DNA from: Hygrocybe punicea
Lineage: Eukaryota; Basidiomycota; Agaricomycetes; Agaricales; Hygrophoraceae
DNA: 64,000 nt
Assembly (NCBI GenBank): GCA_963556145.1
Contig: OY744472.1
Location: forward strand, 2,232,001-2,296,000
Direction of reading: 5' to 3'
Position numbers and translations under genes: made by a program. The notes beneath the pieces are model-generated. The model saw only the letters and a program-made list of their open reading frames with translations, was not told the origin of the DNA and searched no databases. This document shows positions 11,623 to 23,483 of the stretch, one piece after another (positions within the stretch are counted from its first letter, which is position 1; each line of letters begins with the position of its first letter).

Positions 11623-12110
11623 GTCTCGACGTACCCTTTATCTTCGATGATCTGGACAATGAGCTATATTTTGGTGCAGTGAACATTTGCGGTGAAGAAC
11701 ATCCGACTCCCCCCATTGATGACTTTGATGCGTACATGGACAGTCTCACTGATCTTCCGACACCCCCTCGAAAAGTAACCCACCGATTGCATATAGAGAT
11801 GGATGATGAATACCGAGCATGGTTGTATTCTCCACCTCTTGTCTCGCTCCAAACCCAGTCACGTCGCCGCTCTCCACTTCTTCCCCAATCCCAGAAAAAG
11901 AAACTCGACCGTGCACACCGTTCTGACGGCCATAACATGCAGAACAAACGCTCGAGACATGGGACCAAAGAACCCGATTATCATCGTCATGCCTTATTTC
12001 GTGCAATGCATGTGCGTATGGTGAAGGGGAAGGAGAATGACATCCATGGATTGGATTGGAGATTGATGTTGTTTGTGAAAGGATACACCCCCGTCATGTA
12101 TGATTCGTAA
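11619..12110 (+). CDS. Retroelement ORF-B (unit 2)
   Basis: Same 163-residue protein as at 6900, with the same ATGA overlap (11619-11622). Confidence 0.4.
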   Translation: MSLDVPFIFDDLDNELYFGAVNICGEEHPTPPIDDFDAYMDSLTDLPTPPRKVTHRLHIEMDDEYRAWLYSPPLVSLQTQSRRRSPLLPQSQKKKLDRAHRSDGHNMQNKRSRHGTKEPDYHRHALFRAMHVRMVKGKENDIHGLDWRLMLFVKGYTPVMYDS

Positions 12111-13235
12111 AATGGACTTTCCCCTGTATGTAAACGACCTCGACATTATTTACACCAACAAAAACACCCAGAAGAAGAAACAGAATACCCAAAAACAGAA
12201 GAGAAGAAACAGAAATGGAATGGACAGATGGAACATGACCATAGAGAAACATGTAGCAGGTTCTCTCACCAGCTATACAAATAAGAGACGAAGCAGCAGG
12301 TTCTCTCACCAGCTATATAAATAAGAGATGAATATCCGAAACGATATAAAATCTATGACCCCCAGACGCATGCATGATCGCTATAAGCCGTAGAATGAAC
12401 CTTGATGTCTATGGACACCAGAACTGAACCAGAAGGATACTGGTTATCAAACCAATGACCTCCGATCCCACATAGGAAAGGAACCTGATGTGCTGCTGAC
12501 CAGTAAGGCAGTAAATGCACCAAAAAAAAAGAAACGATGAAGAATGAATCCCCATCCGAAATCCTTTGCCAATGTATAACTTGGAACTGGCAACTCTTTC
12601 ATCTTCCTTATCCCGAATTCCCAAACATCTTCTGACCGACACCAGACCCTGTTGCATTCATGGAATATGAAGAAATCTCGCACACCATTTGAGTGTAGGA
12701 AATCCACGATCAGTCAACAACACCGATATCCGAAACGATATAAATCTATGCCCATTCAAGTGTCCGTAATGACTATAAACTTCTGACACCCAGAACTCCC
12801 CTCATCCCCAAAACGCCGACCACCTACTCCCCTTCAGACCGATGACACAACCGAAATGTTATCAAACTACGACATACCTTGAATAACCACCTGGACCCCG
12901 ACAACCCCTCACTCCTTCCAACCCCGACACCCTTGACGATTTAATGACAAAGAAACAATAACCCTGATTATTGAAAATGACAAAAAATGACAAAAAAACA
13001 ATTGGACGAACCCGGATATATTTCTTTTGAAACCCTTGTAACTCAGTAACGTCTTCATGATTCAATGACCTTTGGACTGACATTTTTTCCTTTTTCTTGT
13101 CTTTATATTCTTGCCGACCTTGATCATGTCGTTAAACTGTCTGTTCTTTCCTTGTAATTTTTTTCCTTGTCCTTTATTTTCCTTGTTCTTTGTTCTTCCG
13201 GTTAATCGGGACGATTCCCCTTGTTCCGGGGGTAT

Positions 13236-14899
13236 TGTTACATTTCCAACTCCGCTTCCGACCCCGATGCCCATTCCAATACCTACCATGACGATTCTAC
13301 ACTGCCACCTTCCTTTTTTATTTCATTTTGTCCTTTGTCTTTGTTTCGATGTCATTGTTTCTTCATTCGGACATCCTTGTACTTTCTTGTTCTTGTTCTC
13401 TTTTTGTCCCACCTTCTAGAACAATCCAGACCGACCATGGACATATCCACGTGACCTCGTTGTACCCGAATAGTCTCCTTGCCGACGGATGTCACCGACA
13501 TTGTCTTTTCCCTTCGATATCTTGTTTACGCTATCCCATGACAAACCGATCACAATGGCTGTACTCCCGAAACAGCTCATTACCGTAATTATCATTGGCA
13601 GCATCGCCATCACTTTCCTGATCAGTTTCTACATTGTTATGATCTATCTTTGGCATCGGCACCGAAACCCTTCCGCCATCGATACTTCCGACTTCCACCT
13701 CGACAATATATCAACACGTAATTGACAATTGCCATTCTTGGATATATGGTTTCCACTTTCGTATTCCGTGCCTACCATTATCCTCCCTGACGATCCGACA
13801 ACATTCCTCACCTGCTTGAGCACTCTGAACAATCCTCGATCACACGACAATTCACTGTTCCCTCCAAGCCGACCATCGCCGAAGCACATACATTCAAACT
13901 TCGACCATAGACCACACGACTTCCCAATACAGTGACCCGACCCCTATCGTTTATTGTTCACACGACACCGCTTCAATGCAGTACCCGACGACTTGTTCCC
14001 ACAGCTTGTCACCTGTGCCATGACTCGACACCTGGACCCACATTCCTTTATCCATTTTTATCCATAACCTTGTTACCTCCCACATTCATTTACAACGATA
14101 CCCTTTCTTGGACGATACCAACATCAGATGGACCCTATTGTTCCATGAACAGGACAAGACACCGCTCTTCGACACGTCATCAACAGACATCGTCATCCGG
14201 TACAGCTTATGCTGTTCATATGTCTGACCTCGACTAGCCCATTGTCCTAGTTGGTTTTTTCCTCTATACATTCCTTCATTTTCTTTCATACCAACCTTGC
14301 CGCTATATCCATGCTACCTCAAGACACCCTCATTGCCAACCCCACACTGGACGATACCCATCTTCGACCCGACCGTGCAACGCACTTGCCAGACTGCGCA
14401 CTTGCCTGTTACAGCAAGTGTAGACCCCGAATAGGCAATTCTGCACATCACATGATCTGATGACAAATCATCCGAGTCATCCGGACCCCCTCTATTCCTC
14501 AATGACACCCGGGCCTCCAGTTGGATCGCGAGAACATCGACATGAGGACGCCTCATGTACGCCTCATGGTGAACACATGGTAGAGTTGGACATGTTATGG
14601 CTTCATGGTTGTATTTCTATTTACCTCCCCTCAAGACCAGCCACTATATATACTGTTCTTGTTGTTGGTTCGGACTTCTTCTTCTTTTCCTTTCCTTACG
14701 TTTAGTCTGGTTCTTGGGGCAGACCCCCTTATCTTGGGTAATCCCCACGGTTCGCAATGACATTGTACCATGAATCCCCCCTCTTAGCAGTGTTGTCTTA
14801 GTAGTAAGCAACAATGAAAGCTGCTCTTCTCTCCTCTGGAAACCGATCCCCTGTTAAGTTGATTGTTGCCGGAGCCCGCTGCAGAAGCGATCCGTAACA
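13236..14899 (+). repeat. LTR copy 3 (3' LTR of the array)
   Basis: 1,664 bp. T at 13539, A at 13624, A at 13800 and C at 14482. The C matches the solo LTR and is the ancestral state. Followed directly by the TSD AGCAG (14900-14904). Confidence 0.92.
13555..13725 (+). CDS. LTR-encoded 56-residue membrane protein (copy 3)
   Basis: Identical to copy 2, including the Ser in the hydrophobic segment. Confidence 0.45.
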   Translation: MAVLPKQLITVIIIGSIAITFLISFYIVMIYLWHRHRNPSAIDTSDFHLDNISTRN

Positions 14900-15191
14900 A
14901 GCAGAGACATAACGCCCGCTGCTTCCGTTGCCGCTTCATTCCTCGCCCCCCTGCTGGTCGCCGTTGGGGTGCTGTGGCCTTTGTTTGGGGTCGGCCGGCG
15001 TTGTCGCGAGCTGGTGTGGCCGTGGCTGTTGGCGTCAGGCATGATGGTGGTGAGATTCGACCTTGACAGGCAGTCTGCTATTAATTTCCTTTTTTGGACG
15101 GCTAGCCGCGGTTTAGCCGTTGCCACAACGGTCCGGTCCGGCTAACAACCCATATATGGGTTAGCCGTTGTTTGCCGTAGCCGAGCCGAGC

Positions 15192-15222
15192 CGGACCGAG
15201 CCGTGGCAACACTAATATGCTC
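15192..15222. repeat. hAT-1 right terminal inverted repeat and TSD
   Basis: The inverted repeat ends ...CCGTGGCAACACTA at 15214, followed by TSD ATATGCTC (15215-15222). The segment 14905-15191 just inside is a hAT remnant with AGCCG-rich subterminal motifs and no gene. Confidence 0.85.
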
Positions 15223-16249
15223 ACATCAGAATCGAAGTTGGATTCCTCCTGGACAGGACTATCGGGCAGCGAAATTCTCTCGGGACACGCTCTATCCAAT
15301 TTGTGGATTGAGGGGCCCGTCGTTTGATACAGTCAAATTCTGTTCCAACTCGAGTCGTGTAAAAAATTCATGCTTTTTAGAACTGGACAGATGGCCATAT
15401 GGTAATCACTGGTGAGGTTACTACAACAACCGCAAGCCGAGGATTCTTACATATACACGGTATCTACTAGAGGAAGATCGTCGACCACTGTGGTGCGGCG
15501 AGTCCAGACTCTGGGCTGACACAAAATTTCGATCGCATTTCCTGCACCTTGGATGACCAACCGCCCTAGACTTGAAAGCTTGAAAGCTTGAAATTGCGGT
15601 CACATAATATTCGGGCATTCTTGAAACAGCAGTGCAAAGCTGCCGTGTGCTGCACTGGCAGTGGAATCATAAATCTAAGGCAAGCCTTCGCGGTGAATCT
15701 GAACTGCCAGTGGTGAGCTCACCTGTTCATAAGCTCAATTTGATGGGCGATCACAGATGTTGCAAAATGGATGTGGTATGCCCGAATGAGCTTAGATGAC
15801 GGCGAAGAGCTAGTGGGGTTGCAAAAGATCTCCCATAGCAAGTTGCGCATGTAGGCATGGTGGTGGTGGGGGGTTTGGATTGATGGGTTACACTTAGATG
15901 TGATCTTTAAATAAGCTCGGGCCAGGAATCCTCATGTTGGATCTCGAAACCTTAAGCAACTTCGAAGCAGCGGAAGTGGACGTTCATGTATATTGCTGGC
16001 CCGAAACACCATGCATGTCTATGAATAGCGTTTAGAATAATGTAGTGCATTGTCATCGAATCAAGACTTTTACGGTGTTCATAATTCACAAGAAGCAATA
16101 AAAAGGGGTCGCCACTGGTAATATGGTGGGTGGTCAGGGGTTGAATAACGTTGAATAATTGTTGTGTGCTAGTGCTCATCGTTAGAAGCCCTTTTCACCA
16201 TCTCTTGCCACTCCATCCCCAATTTCGCCAGATTTTTACTGCGGACTGT
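15223..16249. other. Intergenic, downstream of HIR1
   Basis: No gene recognised. Contains the 3' flank and presumed polyadenylation region of HIR1 on the minus strand. Confidence 0.4.
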
Positions 16250-19200
16250 TTATGGTATTTTATGAACATAGTTTGAGATCCAATGAGGACGACACCCACC
16301 AAAAAGCGAGAGCACCTCTTTCAGTAGGTCACGCTTCAAGAATCCCATCACCACCGGGGACCACGTATCATCCCTGCCAGGCCGCCTATCATAAGAGGTG
16401 AACCATAACTCATAGCACCAGATGATCTCAACAAACCAATAAACAGGGCCATAGAGCTCCTTGATGAGCTCCTCTGCCTTCCCCTTGAAAGCCTCGTCAG
16501 AAATCTTCTTGGCGAATACCAATAGCGCCTGCTTATATTCTTGGGGACTGTCAAGAACCTTGGCGGCATGCATTTTGGTCTCAAGGTGGCCAAGAGTCAG
16601 AGCAGTGCTCCACCATGGCGGCCTCGGCTTCTCTGCAGAGCTCGTATCATCAGGGGTACCAATCGCGCTTTCGATAGCAACCAAGACGCCACGACCCGCC
16701 GACTGGTTGTTCCCACGCTGACGGCCCTGCCAGGCATCTGAACCTTCCGACCACCATCGCTCGCTCACTTTTATCCATGCGGACAATGCTGGATCGTACG
16801 AATGTGTGACGCCGGTCGAACACTGAATGATGGGCACTCCGTTTGGTCGGACGGCTGCGGACAGTATGGTGCAGTTGGGGGAGGAGCTTAGGAGTGGCAA
16901 AACGGATATTGGGGGGAAAAATGAACTTTGCGTTTTGACGTCCCTGGGGAGGACATGTCAATAATGAATAAAGGAGGAATGGCTCGAGGTTCCTTCACCA
17001 AGAATACAGTTGGCCTGAACAAGTTACAATCATCAAAGAATATTTGCAACCGTCCAGAATCGAACAAGGCGAGCCGAGACTCAATGTGGGCATCAACCTG
17101 AACCAGACGTAAGTACCAGGAATAGAATATATTTCAATCACGCACCTCCTGCCAGAGTGGGAGTACACATTCACCGAGCCATCGACCATGGCCGTAGCAC
17201 AGAAGTATGTTGTCAGGGCCAAGCCTAATACAGGTGACGGTAAGTAATCCAGAAACTGGATCCCCCTCACGCTGGTGAGAAGGATCTCGGGTTGACCTGA
17301 ATACAATCAGCAGCAGCCAGGAAAGAACAGCAAAGACGACTTGCCATCATTCTCAGGATTTCGTGCCTCTAGAAGGTCGTCACTTCCCTCTACTTTTGCG
17401 CTCAAGTATGTAAGGAGTGACGGTTGGGGAAGAATGGTGACCTGAGGTTCACTCCAATAACAACTTGTCGAAGCTCCGATCATCTTTCCTGCAGCAATTT
17501 CTCGGATAACAGTAGAACCTTTCGTAAGATCACCCCCTAGTGTCCTTGGCCGGCTAGTTCGGCTTTCGTCCGTCAAATCAATCGCTGATGCTTTCCGCTT
17601 CCCTTTTATGTTACCGGAAACAGACCCGCTCTTGTCCAGGGAGCTAATTGGGACATCCATGTCCATTCCAAAATCAAGGTTGACATCTCCGACAAATTCT
17701 TTGACCTCCAATGGCCTTGTATCCATAGTAGGCGGTTGGAAGATCAAATCACTCTGCTGAAGGGGCGACAAGGAGTGCGAATGGGGACGGCTGGCGCCTA
17801 GCGAAGACGTTTTCGCATCGGGACCAAGAGAAGAACGCGGAACAGAAGCACCTGTAGATGGGCCAGAGACTATACTGGTAACAGTTTTATCGTGATTAAT
17901 GGAGGCGGAAGGAATAGAGCTTGCCAGCGTAGGCTGGATCCTCTTTTTGTTGCTTTTCCGTTTGGCAACAAGCATGTTGACGCGTTCCCCGTCGCCGTTG
18001 ACGGAATGCCCAAAACCGTTTTGCGGATGTAACGTGGTCGGCTGGCTCTGCGAGTGTACTGGAGACGGGGGCGGAGTGATCCGGGAGGAGGAAGAATTAT
18101 GAGACGGCAGATGGTGTGAATAACCTGTGGGTAAAGGGGGTGGTACAAAGCCGAACTTTTGCAAATACTGTTCTTGCACTGAATGTGGAGCAATGCCTTC
18201 AAGCTCCTCGGAATCGAAGTTGAAGACTCCCAGAGTCCCGTCAGAGGAAGCTGCATACAGGGTCAGACCATCCCAAGACCTTGATGAGGGTGAGAAATAA
18301 GTTGTTCTTTCAGGATATCAGACCCACCAACTCAAGTCCATAATCTGCCGTTCAAATACTTCTCTGGCTACAATGAGAGGCCGAGCCGATTTTGTCTGCC
18401 ATATGGATACAGATCTATCGTCGGCCCCCAAGGCGACCACAGAGCAAATATTTGAAGTCGCAACGGGAGCCGCAGAGTTACGGAGAAATATATGTGGATT
18501 GTATGCCTAAACGAAAGATGAAATGAAATGCGGCAATGACACACAGCGAAAACTTACAGCGACTTCCACTGTGTTTTCGTGGCCAACTAAGCTGATTTCT
18601 GATGTCCAGGTGTTGCGAGTGATCACAGCAGCGATAAAAACGAAGCCCTTGTTATTCGTAGCATTAGAAGCGGTGATATGAGCGCCATCAGGTGACCAAC
18701 TGAGAGTGTATGGATGGATGTTGAAAAGTGAACAAATGGGTGATAAAAAATTGGCTCACCTCAGTCTTCTAAAGAATGTGCTTCCAGGTGAATCCTCGAA
18801 AGGCTTTCTGACCTCGGCTTCCAGAGTCCAGTCAGTTGTCCGCCATATTTTTACAGACCTATCGTCCGACTGAGTGGCTAAGAACTCGCCCACGGGATCC
18901 CAACACACACCCTTGACGAAACCTTGGTGTTGGTCGAGTTTCCGAAGACGCTCTAACATATAACATGCTCAGTTCGTGGAAATAAACGACAGCAAGAAGT
19001 ATACCAAGCGTGAATCCACACCAGATGATAATCTGTGAGTCCAGTCCAACGGAGGCGAGGTACCGGTCTCCCGGCGACCACGCAACATCGGTCACATCTG
19101 ATAACTGTCATTGTATTGATGATGGGAATGAGAACCTGAAGGACCGACCGCTTTCGTGCCCAGGTAGCCTTTTCAATGGCTTCCAACCTTCGACATTGAT

Positions 19201-19672
19201 TTCATCAGAGCCCCACACCTTCCCCTTTGCGCTTCTACAACCATTAAAAGATATTTGAGGTGTCGGATAGAAGAAATACGCGGGATGCAACTCACGGATC
19301 AAGATCCCAAACCATGACTATCTCATCGTCACTTCCACTAGCTAGCCACCGACCAGAATGAGCCCACCTCACGGTGAGAACTGGACCAGTGTGCATAGTC
19401 AAGGTACATAATGATTTTGGTGGCTTTCCTGAAAGTTCGGAGGCAGCATTGAGGATGGGTTTTGTGCTCCAGATTCGAATCTTGGCGTCAAGACCTCCGG
19501 TTGCAATACGTGAACCATCTGGGTGAACATGAACGGAGAATATAGAGAGACGTTTGGCGGTTTGGTCATTTTTCGCAGCCGTATCTAGTTGATGACGAGG
19601 TCAGAACTGTTGTAGGTCAACGGGAAGACACCGACCTTTGTGAATCACCCACGCTGGCTTCGTAAATCTCAT
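16250..19672 (-). CDS. HIR1: HIR1/HIRA histone chaperone subunit
   Basis: HIRA-family subunit of the HIR/HUCA complex, which deposits histone H3-H4 independently of replication and represses histone genes in the nucleus. Eleven exons (minus): 19672-19636, 19584-19296, 19234-19149, 19097-19005, 18952-18760, 18699-18558, 18506-18328, 18279-17345, 17296-17146, 17097-16999, 16943-16250. Their lengths sum to 2,898 nt (965 residues) with every junction in phase. The start MRFTKPAWVIHK fits the family. Residues about 1-390 form the WD40 propeller (DVAWSPGDRYLAS, IIIW, SVKIW). A Ser/Pro-rich linker carries the basic B-domain motif KKRIQPTLAS (about 450). The Hira domain fills the C-terminus (LETKMHAAKVLDSPQEYKQAL, LYGPVYW). 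Intron 8 uses a GC donor (17344-17343). It shares a 382-bp upstream region with the divergent WLM gene. Confidence 0.93.
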
Positions 19673-20054
19673 TATTTATAGGTGGGGATGCTGGCTAACG
19701 TCGTCCGGGTCTGGTTTTACTTTGGGTCAGTGCGGCTTTGCTGCAACACTGGTGATCGTGGATAATTCAAGTTGTTGTGGCTGTGCGCATCCGGACCACT
19801 CAGGCTTCAGCTTCAGGACTGGTTATCGAGTGGACGTCTTTCCCTAGACGCTAAGCTCCTCAAGATAGGCCTCAAATGTTTGTGGTTATGACCTGGTTGA
19901 TGCACTGGCAGCTGCCAGGGCCACCAAGTTCGGCCCTGTCACGGTCCCAGTGTTATGCCGATTTGGGGTATGTGTGCTCAGTCATCGAGGTCTAGTCATC
20001 CTCGCCCATCGTTCTCTGACCTGATAAACTGTTTTATTCCAGTACCGCACCCAT
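19673..20054. promoter_or_regulatory. Shared divergent promoter region, HIR1 / WLM gene
   Basis: 382 bp between two start codons that face away from each other. No individual motif assigned; inferred from gene arrangement. Confidence 0.5.
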
Positions 20055-21176
20055 ATGTCCTCCGAGACGGACCTTCCAGTTGACTATCCTCAACCCATCT
20101 CACTTGTCATATCTCACCGGGGCATAACTTACCCACTCTCGCTCCTTCCGACCAGCACACTCTCCTCACTGCAATCCCAGCTGGAACGACTCACCTCCAT
20201 TCCTCCGGAGTTCCAAAAGCTGCTCTATGGAGGAAAGAAGAAGTCAGCATCAGCACCAGGCAGCTCAAGTCCCACACTCCTCCAAGCCGGTCTCAAAGAT
20301 GGCATGAAAGTCCAGCTGCTGGGATCCACCACACGAGAACTTGAACAGCTCAAAGCTGTGGAAGACACACAGAAGAAAAGGGACCGAATACTGCGGGAAC
20401 GGGCTCTCAAACCCCCAACTAAGGTGAGAATCCCTGAATGCTTTCCAAACGAACGGCCAAAAAATACCGTATATCCATAGGTCCGATCGACAACGTCTTC
20501 AAACATCGCTACTGTAACCTACACTTTCCACCGCTTAGAACCCCTCCAACACCTCCCCAACCCCGCATCCGCGCTTTCTTTTCTTGAGCGACTCTCGAAT
20601 GATCCAGCGATCGTGCATATCATGCACCAGCACCGATTCACTGTGGGACTACTCACGGAGCTCGCTCCTCACGAACACCCCCAGCTACTCGGCTTAAACG
20701 TTAACGCCGGAGAGGCGATAAAATTGCGGTTGCGGACAAACGGGCTTGAGGGGTTCCGATTCTATCCGGACGTGCGACGGGTATTGTGCCATGAATTAGC
20801 ACATAATGTGTGGGCGGAACATGATAACAACGTAAGCTTGATCATTCACATGGTTGAAATTACTTATGATTTTGTTTGGGGGGTTGTGCTGTAATAGTTC
20901 AAGGAGCTAAACTCGAAGCTCAACCGTCAAGTTACAGAATTCGAGAGAAACGTCAGGGATGGCACGAATTATCTTGTACAAGGCGACTTTTACGAGCCGT
21001 CGCCTGAGCTCCAGGCGGAAGCCCACGTTCATATTCTTGGTGATGGCGGCAGCGGTGGCGAACTTACAAATGAATCGAGAGAAGAACGCCGGCGGAGGGT
21101 GCTGGAGGCTGCGACGAATCGTTTGCGGAGAGAGGATGAGGAGTTGGAAAAGAGTTGTGGAACTAATGCCGGATAG
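20055..21176 (+). CDS. Ubiquitin-like / WLM-domain metalloprotease
   Basis: Three exons, 20055-20423, 20481-20831 and 20898-21176 (999 nt, 332 residues), all joined in phase 0. Residues about 15-90 form a ubiquitin-like fold (LVISHRGITYPLSL, FQKLLYGG). The WLM (Wss1-like metalloprotease) domain follows, with the zinc motif HELAH at about 226-230 and the third ligand in WAEHDN. A Glu/Arg-rich coil closes the protein. The arrangement matches fungal proteins described as ubiquitin and WLM domain-containing metalloproteases (for example in S. pombe). The related enzyme Wss1 cleaves DNA-protein crosslinks and SUMO conjugates; a similar proteolytic role here is inferred. No frame breaks and all catalytic residues are present. 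Confidence 0.88.
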
Positions 21177-21707
21177 TTCCAAACCGTCTCCAATGCCGGT
21201 CAGTCGATGCCCCTAGGGCATGTTATATACTTGTTTCGATAGATTCTACTGCTAGATCTCGCCCGAGTGAAACCTGGATTATTTGTACAATTTGACAATC
21301 ACTATGCTGACCCAGCTGGACGGAAGTATTTGATGAGGAGCTCCGGATACCGCGCTGCAATATTGCAATCTAACTTAACTTGAACGTTACTACACTCGGG
21401 AAACGTAGCAATAAAATTTTATAAGATCATGGTGATGCCCAACTTGCGCAGTCAGAAACACCTGTTCATCTACTTACACTTTACAGTAGTTGGCAACATC
21501 GTGCATGCCTGGCCGTTGTCATGGGGACTCTTGCATGTGTATAATAAGGATTATTACCAGTAAGTAAAACTGAAGGAAATTATTTAGGTCCGTGCGAGTG
21601 GATAGCGGACTTTGAAGAGTCTAGTTCAAAATTCAACGACGCGTCGACATCAAGCGTCTTTTCTTTCCCCCTTCCATACTCACCATTGCCTCTTTTTTTC
21701 TTCGGCA
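21177..21707. other. Intergenic; upstream region of the PARP-type zinc-finger gene
   Basis: 530 bp with the 3' flank of the WLM gene and the presumed promoter of the next gene. A minus-strand frame covering 21580-21870 is the antisense of exons 1-2 of that gene and has no independent support. Confidence 0.45.
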
Positions 21708-23208
21708 ATGTCTTATCGTCTAGAATACGCATCCTCTGCAAGAGCCAAGTGTAAAGGTCAGTGAGGTCTTCAGGTAATAGTACCACAATTGCCTCGGTGC
21801 TAACTCCAACATTCTTCGCGGCATACGTCGCTCCTCGCGTTTTTTGTTGCTTCGAACGCACAGGACCCAAACCCTGCAGTGGTAAATTATTTGAAAATTT
21901 AATTCCACCTCTCTCTCTCTAATGAATGTTGATGTAGGAACGCAAATACTGAAAGGCGAGTTGCGAGTGGGGACGGTCGTCGAAATAGGCGCACATTCGT
22001 CCTTGTACGTTCATTATATTCAGCGCGTTACCTGCCAACATGTCTAACAAACGTCTCCCGCTCTGGCTTGTTGTAACACATAGCCAATGGAGGCACTGGG
22101 GTTGTGTGACTCCCAAAATCTTCTCCAACATAAAGAGTCGGATCGAGAGTGCATCCGAACTCGATGGTTACGAGGATCTCACACCAGAAGACAAGGAGAA
22201 AGTCGACAAGGCCTGGGAAGCCGGTGAAGTCGCTCCTGAGGACATCCCCGAGTCGGCGAAGAAGGCCCAGGGAACTGGCGATGAGGACGATGAGGAGAAG
22301 AAACCAAAGGGAAGAAAAGCAGCCGCAAAAGCGAGCGCAGGAGAAGAGAAGCCCAAGAGAGCACGAGCAACGAAAAAGGTCACATCCTTGTCTTTTGGGA
22401 GGAGTTCGTCGTTGACCATGTGTGTAGAAACCTGCACAGGAAGCGGACGACGATGAGGAAGAGGAAGAGAAGCCCAAAAAGAGGTCTCGTGCCAAAGTAA
22501 GGATTTTTATTGAGGCCAAGGAACTTGGTGTTCATTTGACTTTACAGAAGGCTGCAACTGACGACGAGGATGCAGAAGAGAAGCCGAAAAAGAAACGCGC
22601 TCCCGCTAAGAAAGCTGCTGAGAAAGCGGAGAAAGCGCCTCCCAAGAAGCGGGCTTCCAAGAAGAAGAAAGTGCGTGCTTTGGTTGTCCTGAGAACTATC
22701 CCATTTCGCTAACCTTCATGGCTAGGAGGATGACGAGGAATCTGGTGGTGAAGACTTTTCCAAGGAGATGGCTGACGTGGAAGCTGGCGACGACGAGGCC
22801 GACGACATGGAGGAAGAAAAACCCAAGAAGGGTCGCTCTACTGAGAAAAAGTCAAAGGCTCCAGCTAAGGACAAGATGGCAAGGATGTCGTACCACAATC
22901 CGTGTTTGCCTACTTATCTCTCCACAGGATGAAGACGAAGATGCTGGCGACGTCTCCAAAGAGCTCGCTGGTGTTGAGCTCACCGATGATGACAAAGATG
23001 AGGATTCCGGTAAGAAGCGCAAAGTGGGTTGATTTCACTGGAGGAGATTGTTATGTTATGGTTAAATTCGTATATTTTGTAATAGCGGCCTGCTTCCAAG
23101 GCGTCGTCTTCCAAGCCTACTTCCAAGAAAGTTAAACCAGCCTCACGCGGAAAGAAGAGCAAGGCGGTGGTTGAGGAAGAGGAGGAGGTTGGAGAGCATG
23201 AAGAGTAG
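21708..23208 (+). CDS. PARP-type zinc-finger protein with lysine-rich tail
   Basis: Nine exons: 21708-21756, 21864-21881, 21938-22004, 22084-22378, 22428-22496, 22548-22670, 22726-22878, 22928-23023, 23086-23208 (993 nt, 330 residues). The N-terminus is a zf-PARP finger (MSYRLEYASSARAKC, GPKPCSG, QWRHWGCVTPK); likely ligands are Cys15, Cys21, His49 and Cys52. Such fingers bind DNA nicks and breaks. No ADP-ribosyltransferase domain follows, only alternating acidic and Lys/Ala blocks (KKAAEKAEKAPPKKRASKKK) typical of chromatin-bound tails. Exon 2 is only 18 nt. Intron 7 needs a GC donor (22879-22880) to keep the acidic frame DEDEDAGDVSKEL. A nuclear DNA-binding role is inferred. Confidence 0.85.
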
Positions 23209-23483
23209 GAAATATTTTTATCTCCAAGTCGATGGGATTTTTCTTCCCTATTGTTGTTGTCATTCCCGCTGCGATACTCCATCTTCTCGATAATGTATAA
23301 TAAATTCGCTGTCTACTCCCCATTGTCTGAATACATTAACTAATTGTTCCTAAGTTATATGATCGTAAGATAGAGCCACGTAGTACAATAGAGGTATGTA
23401 GATAGAGGTATGTATATAGAGCTATAGTAGTAGTACAATGCAAAGTCATGAGAGTAAAATAACAATGCTCAGGATGGTAATAA
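23209..23483. other. Convergent intergenic region
   Basis: 275 bp between the 3' ends of the zinc-finger gene (plus) and the secreted-protein gene (minus). Nothing else seen. Confidence 0.5.

Larger units (their letters stand above)
10181..13235 (+). mobile_element. Internal region of LTR array, unit 2
   Basis: 3,055 bp, essentially identical to unit 1. Carries ORF-A (11164-11622), ORF-B (11619-12110) and the 40-bp direct repeat (12255-12331). No gag-pol. Confidence 0.85.
3798..14899 (+). mobile_element. Tandem LTR retroelement array (LTR-int-LTR-int-LTR)
   Basis: Three LTRs of 1,664 bp (3798-5461, 8517-10180, 13236-14899) flank two internal regions of 3,055 bp each, so the period is exactly 4,719 bp. 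Each LTR begins TGTTACA and ends GTAACA. Only the outer ends carry a TSD: AGCAG at 3793-3797 and 14900-14904. One insertion later became a tandem duplication sharing the central LTR. Copies differ at only a handful of bases, so both insertion and duplication are recent. There is no gag-pol, so the element is non-autonomous (LARD-like). No obvious tRNA primer site follows the LTR. Confidence 0.9.
1917..15214. mobile_element. Non-autonomous hAT-like DNA transposon (hAT-1), with nested LTR array
   Basis: The element is bounded by a perfect 8-bp TSD, ATATGCTC (1909-1916 and 15215-15222). Its ends are inverted repeats of 23 bp starting TAGTGTTGCCACGGCTCGG. Eight-bp TSDs and TIRs of the type YAGTGTTG are typical of the hAT superfamily. 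It spans 13,298 bp, but 11,102 bp plus a 5-bp TSD belong to a later LTR array, so the original element was about 2,191 bp. I see no transposase, so it must have moved in trans. The subterminal regions are rich in GCC/AGCCG motifs, which are probably transposase-binding repeats. It lies between the hypothetical gene and HIR1. Confidence 0.85.

Noticed and set aside
16461..16741. Plus-strand frames opposite the HIR1 C-terminus
   Set aside because: Antisense shadows of a well-supported Hira-domain exon.
22902..23135. Alternative basic frame for zinc-finger gene exon 8 using a GT donor
   Set aside because: A GT donor at 22887 would give a frame without the acidic/lysine pattern and would break the following exon; the GC donor keeps both.
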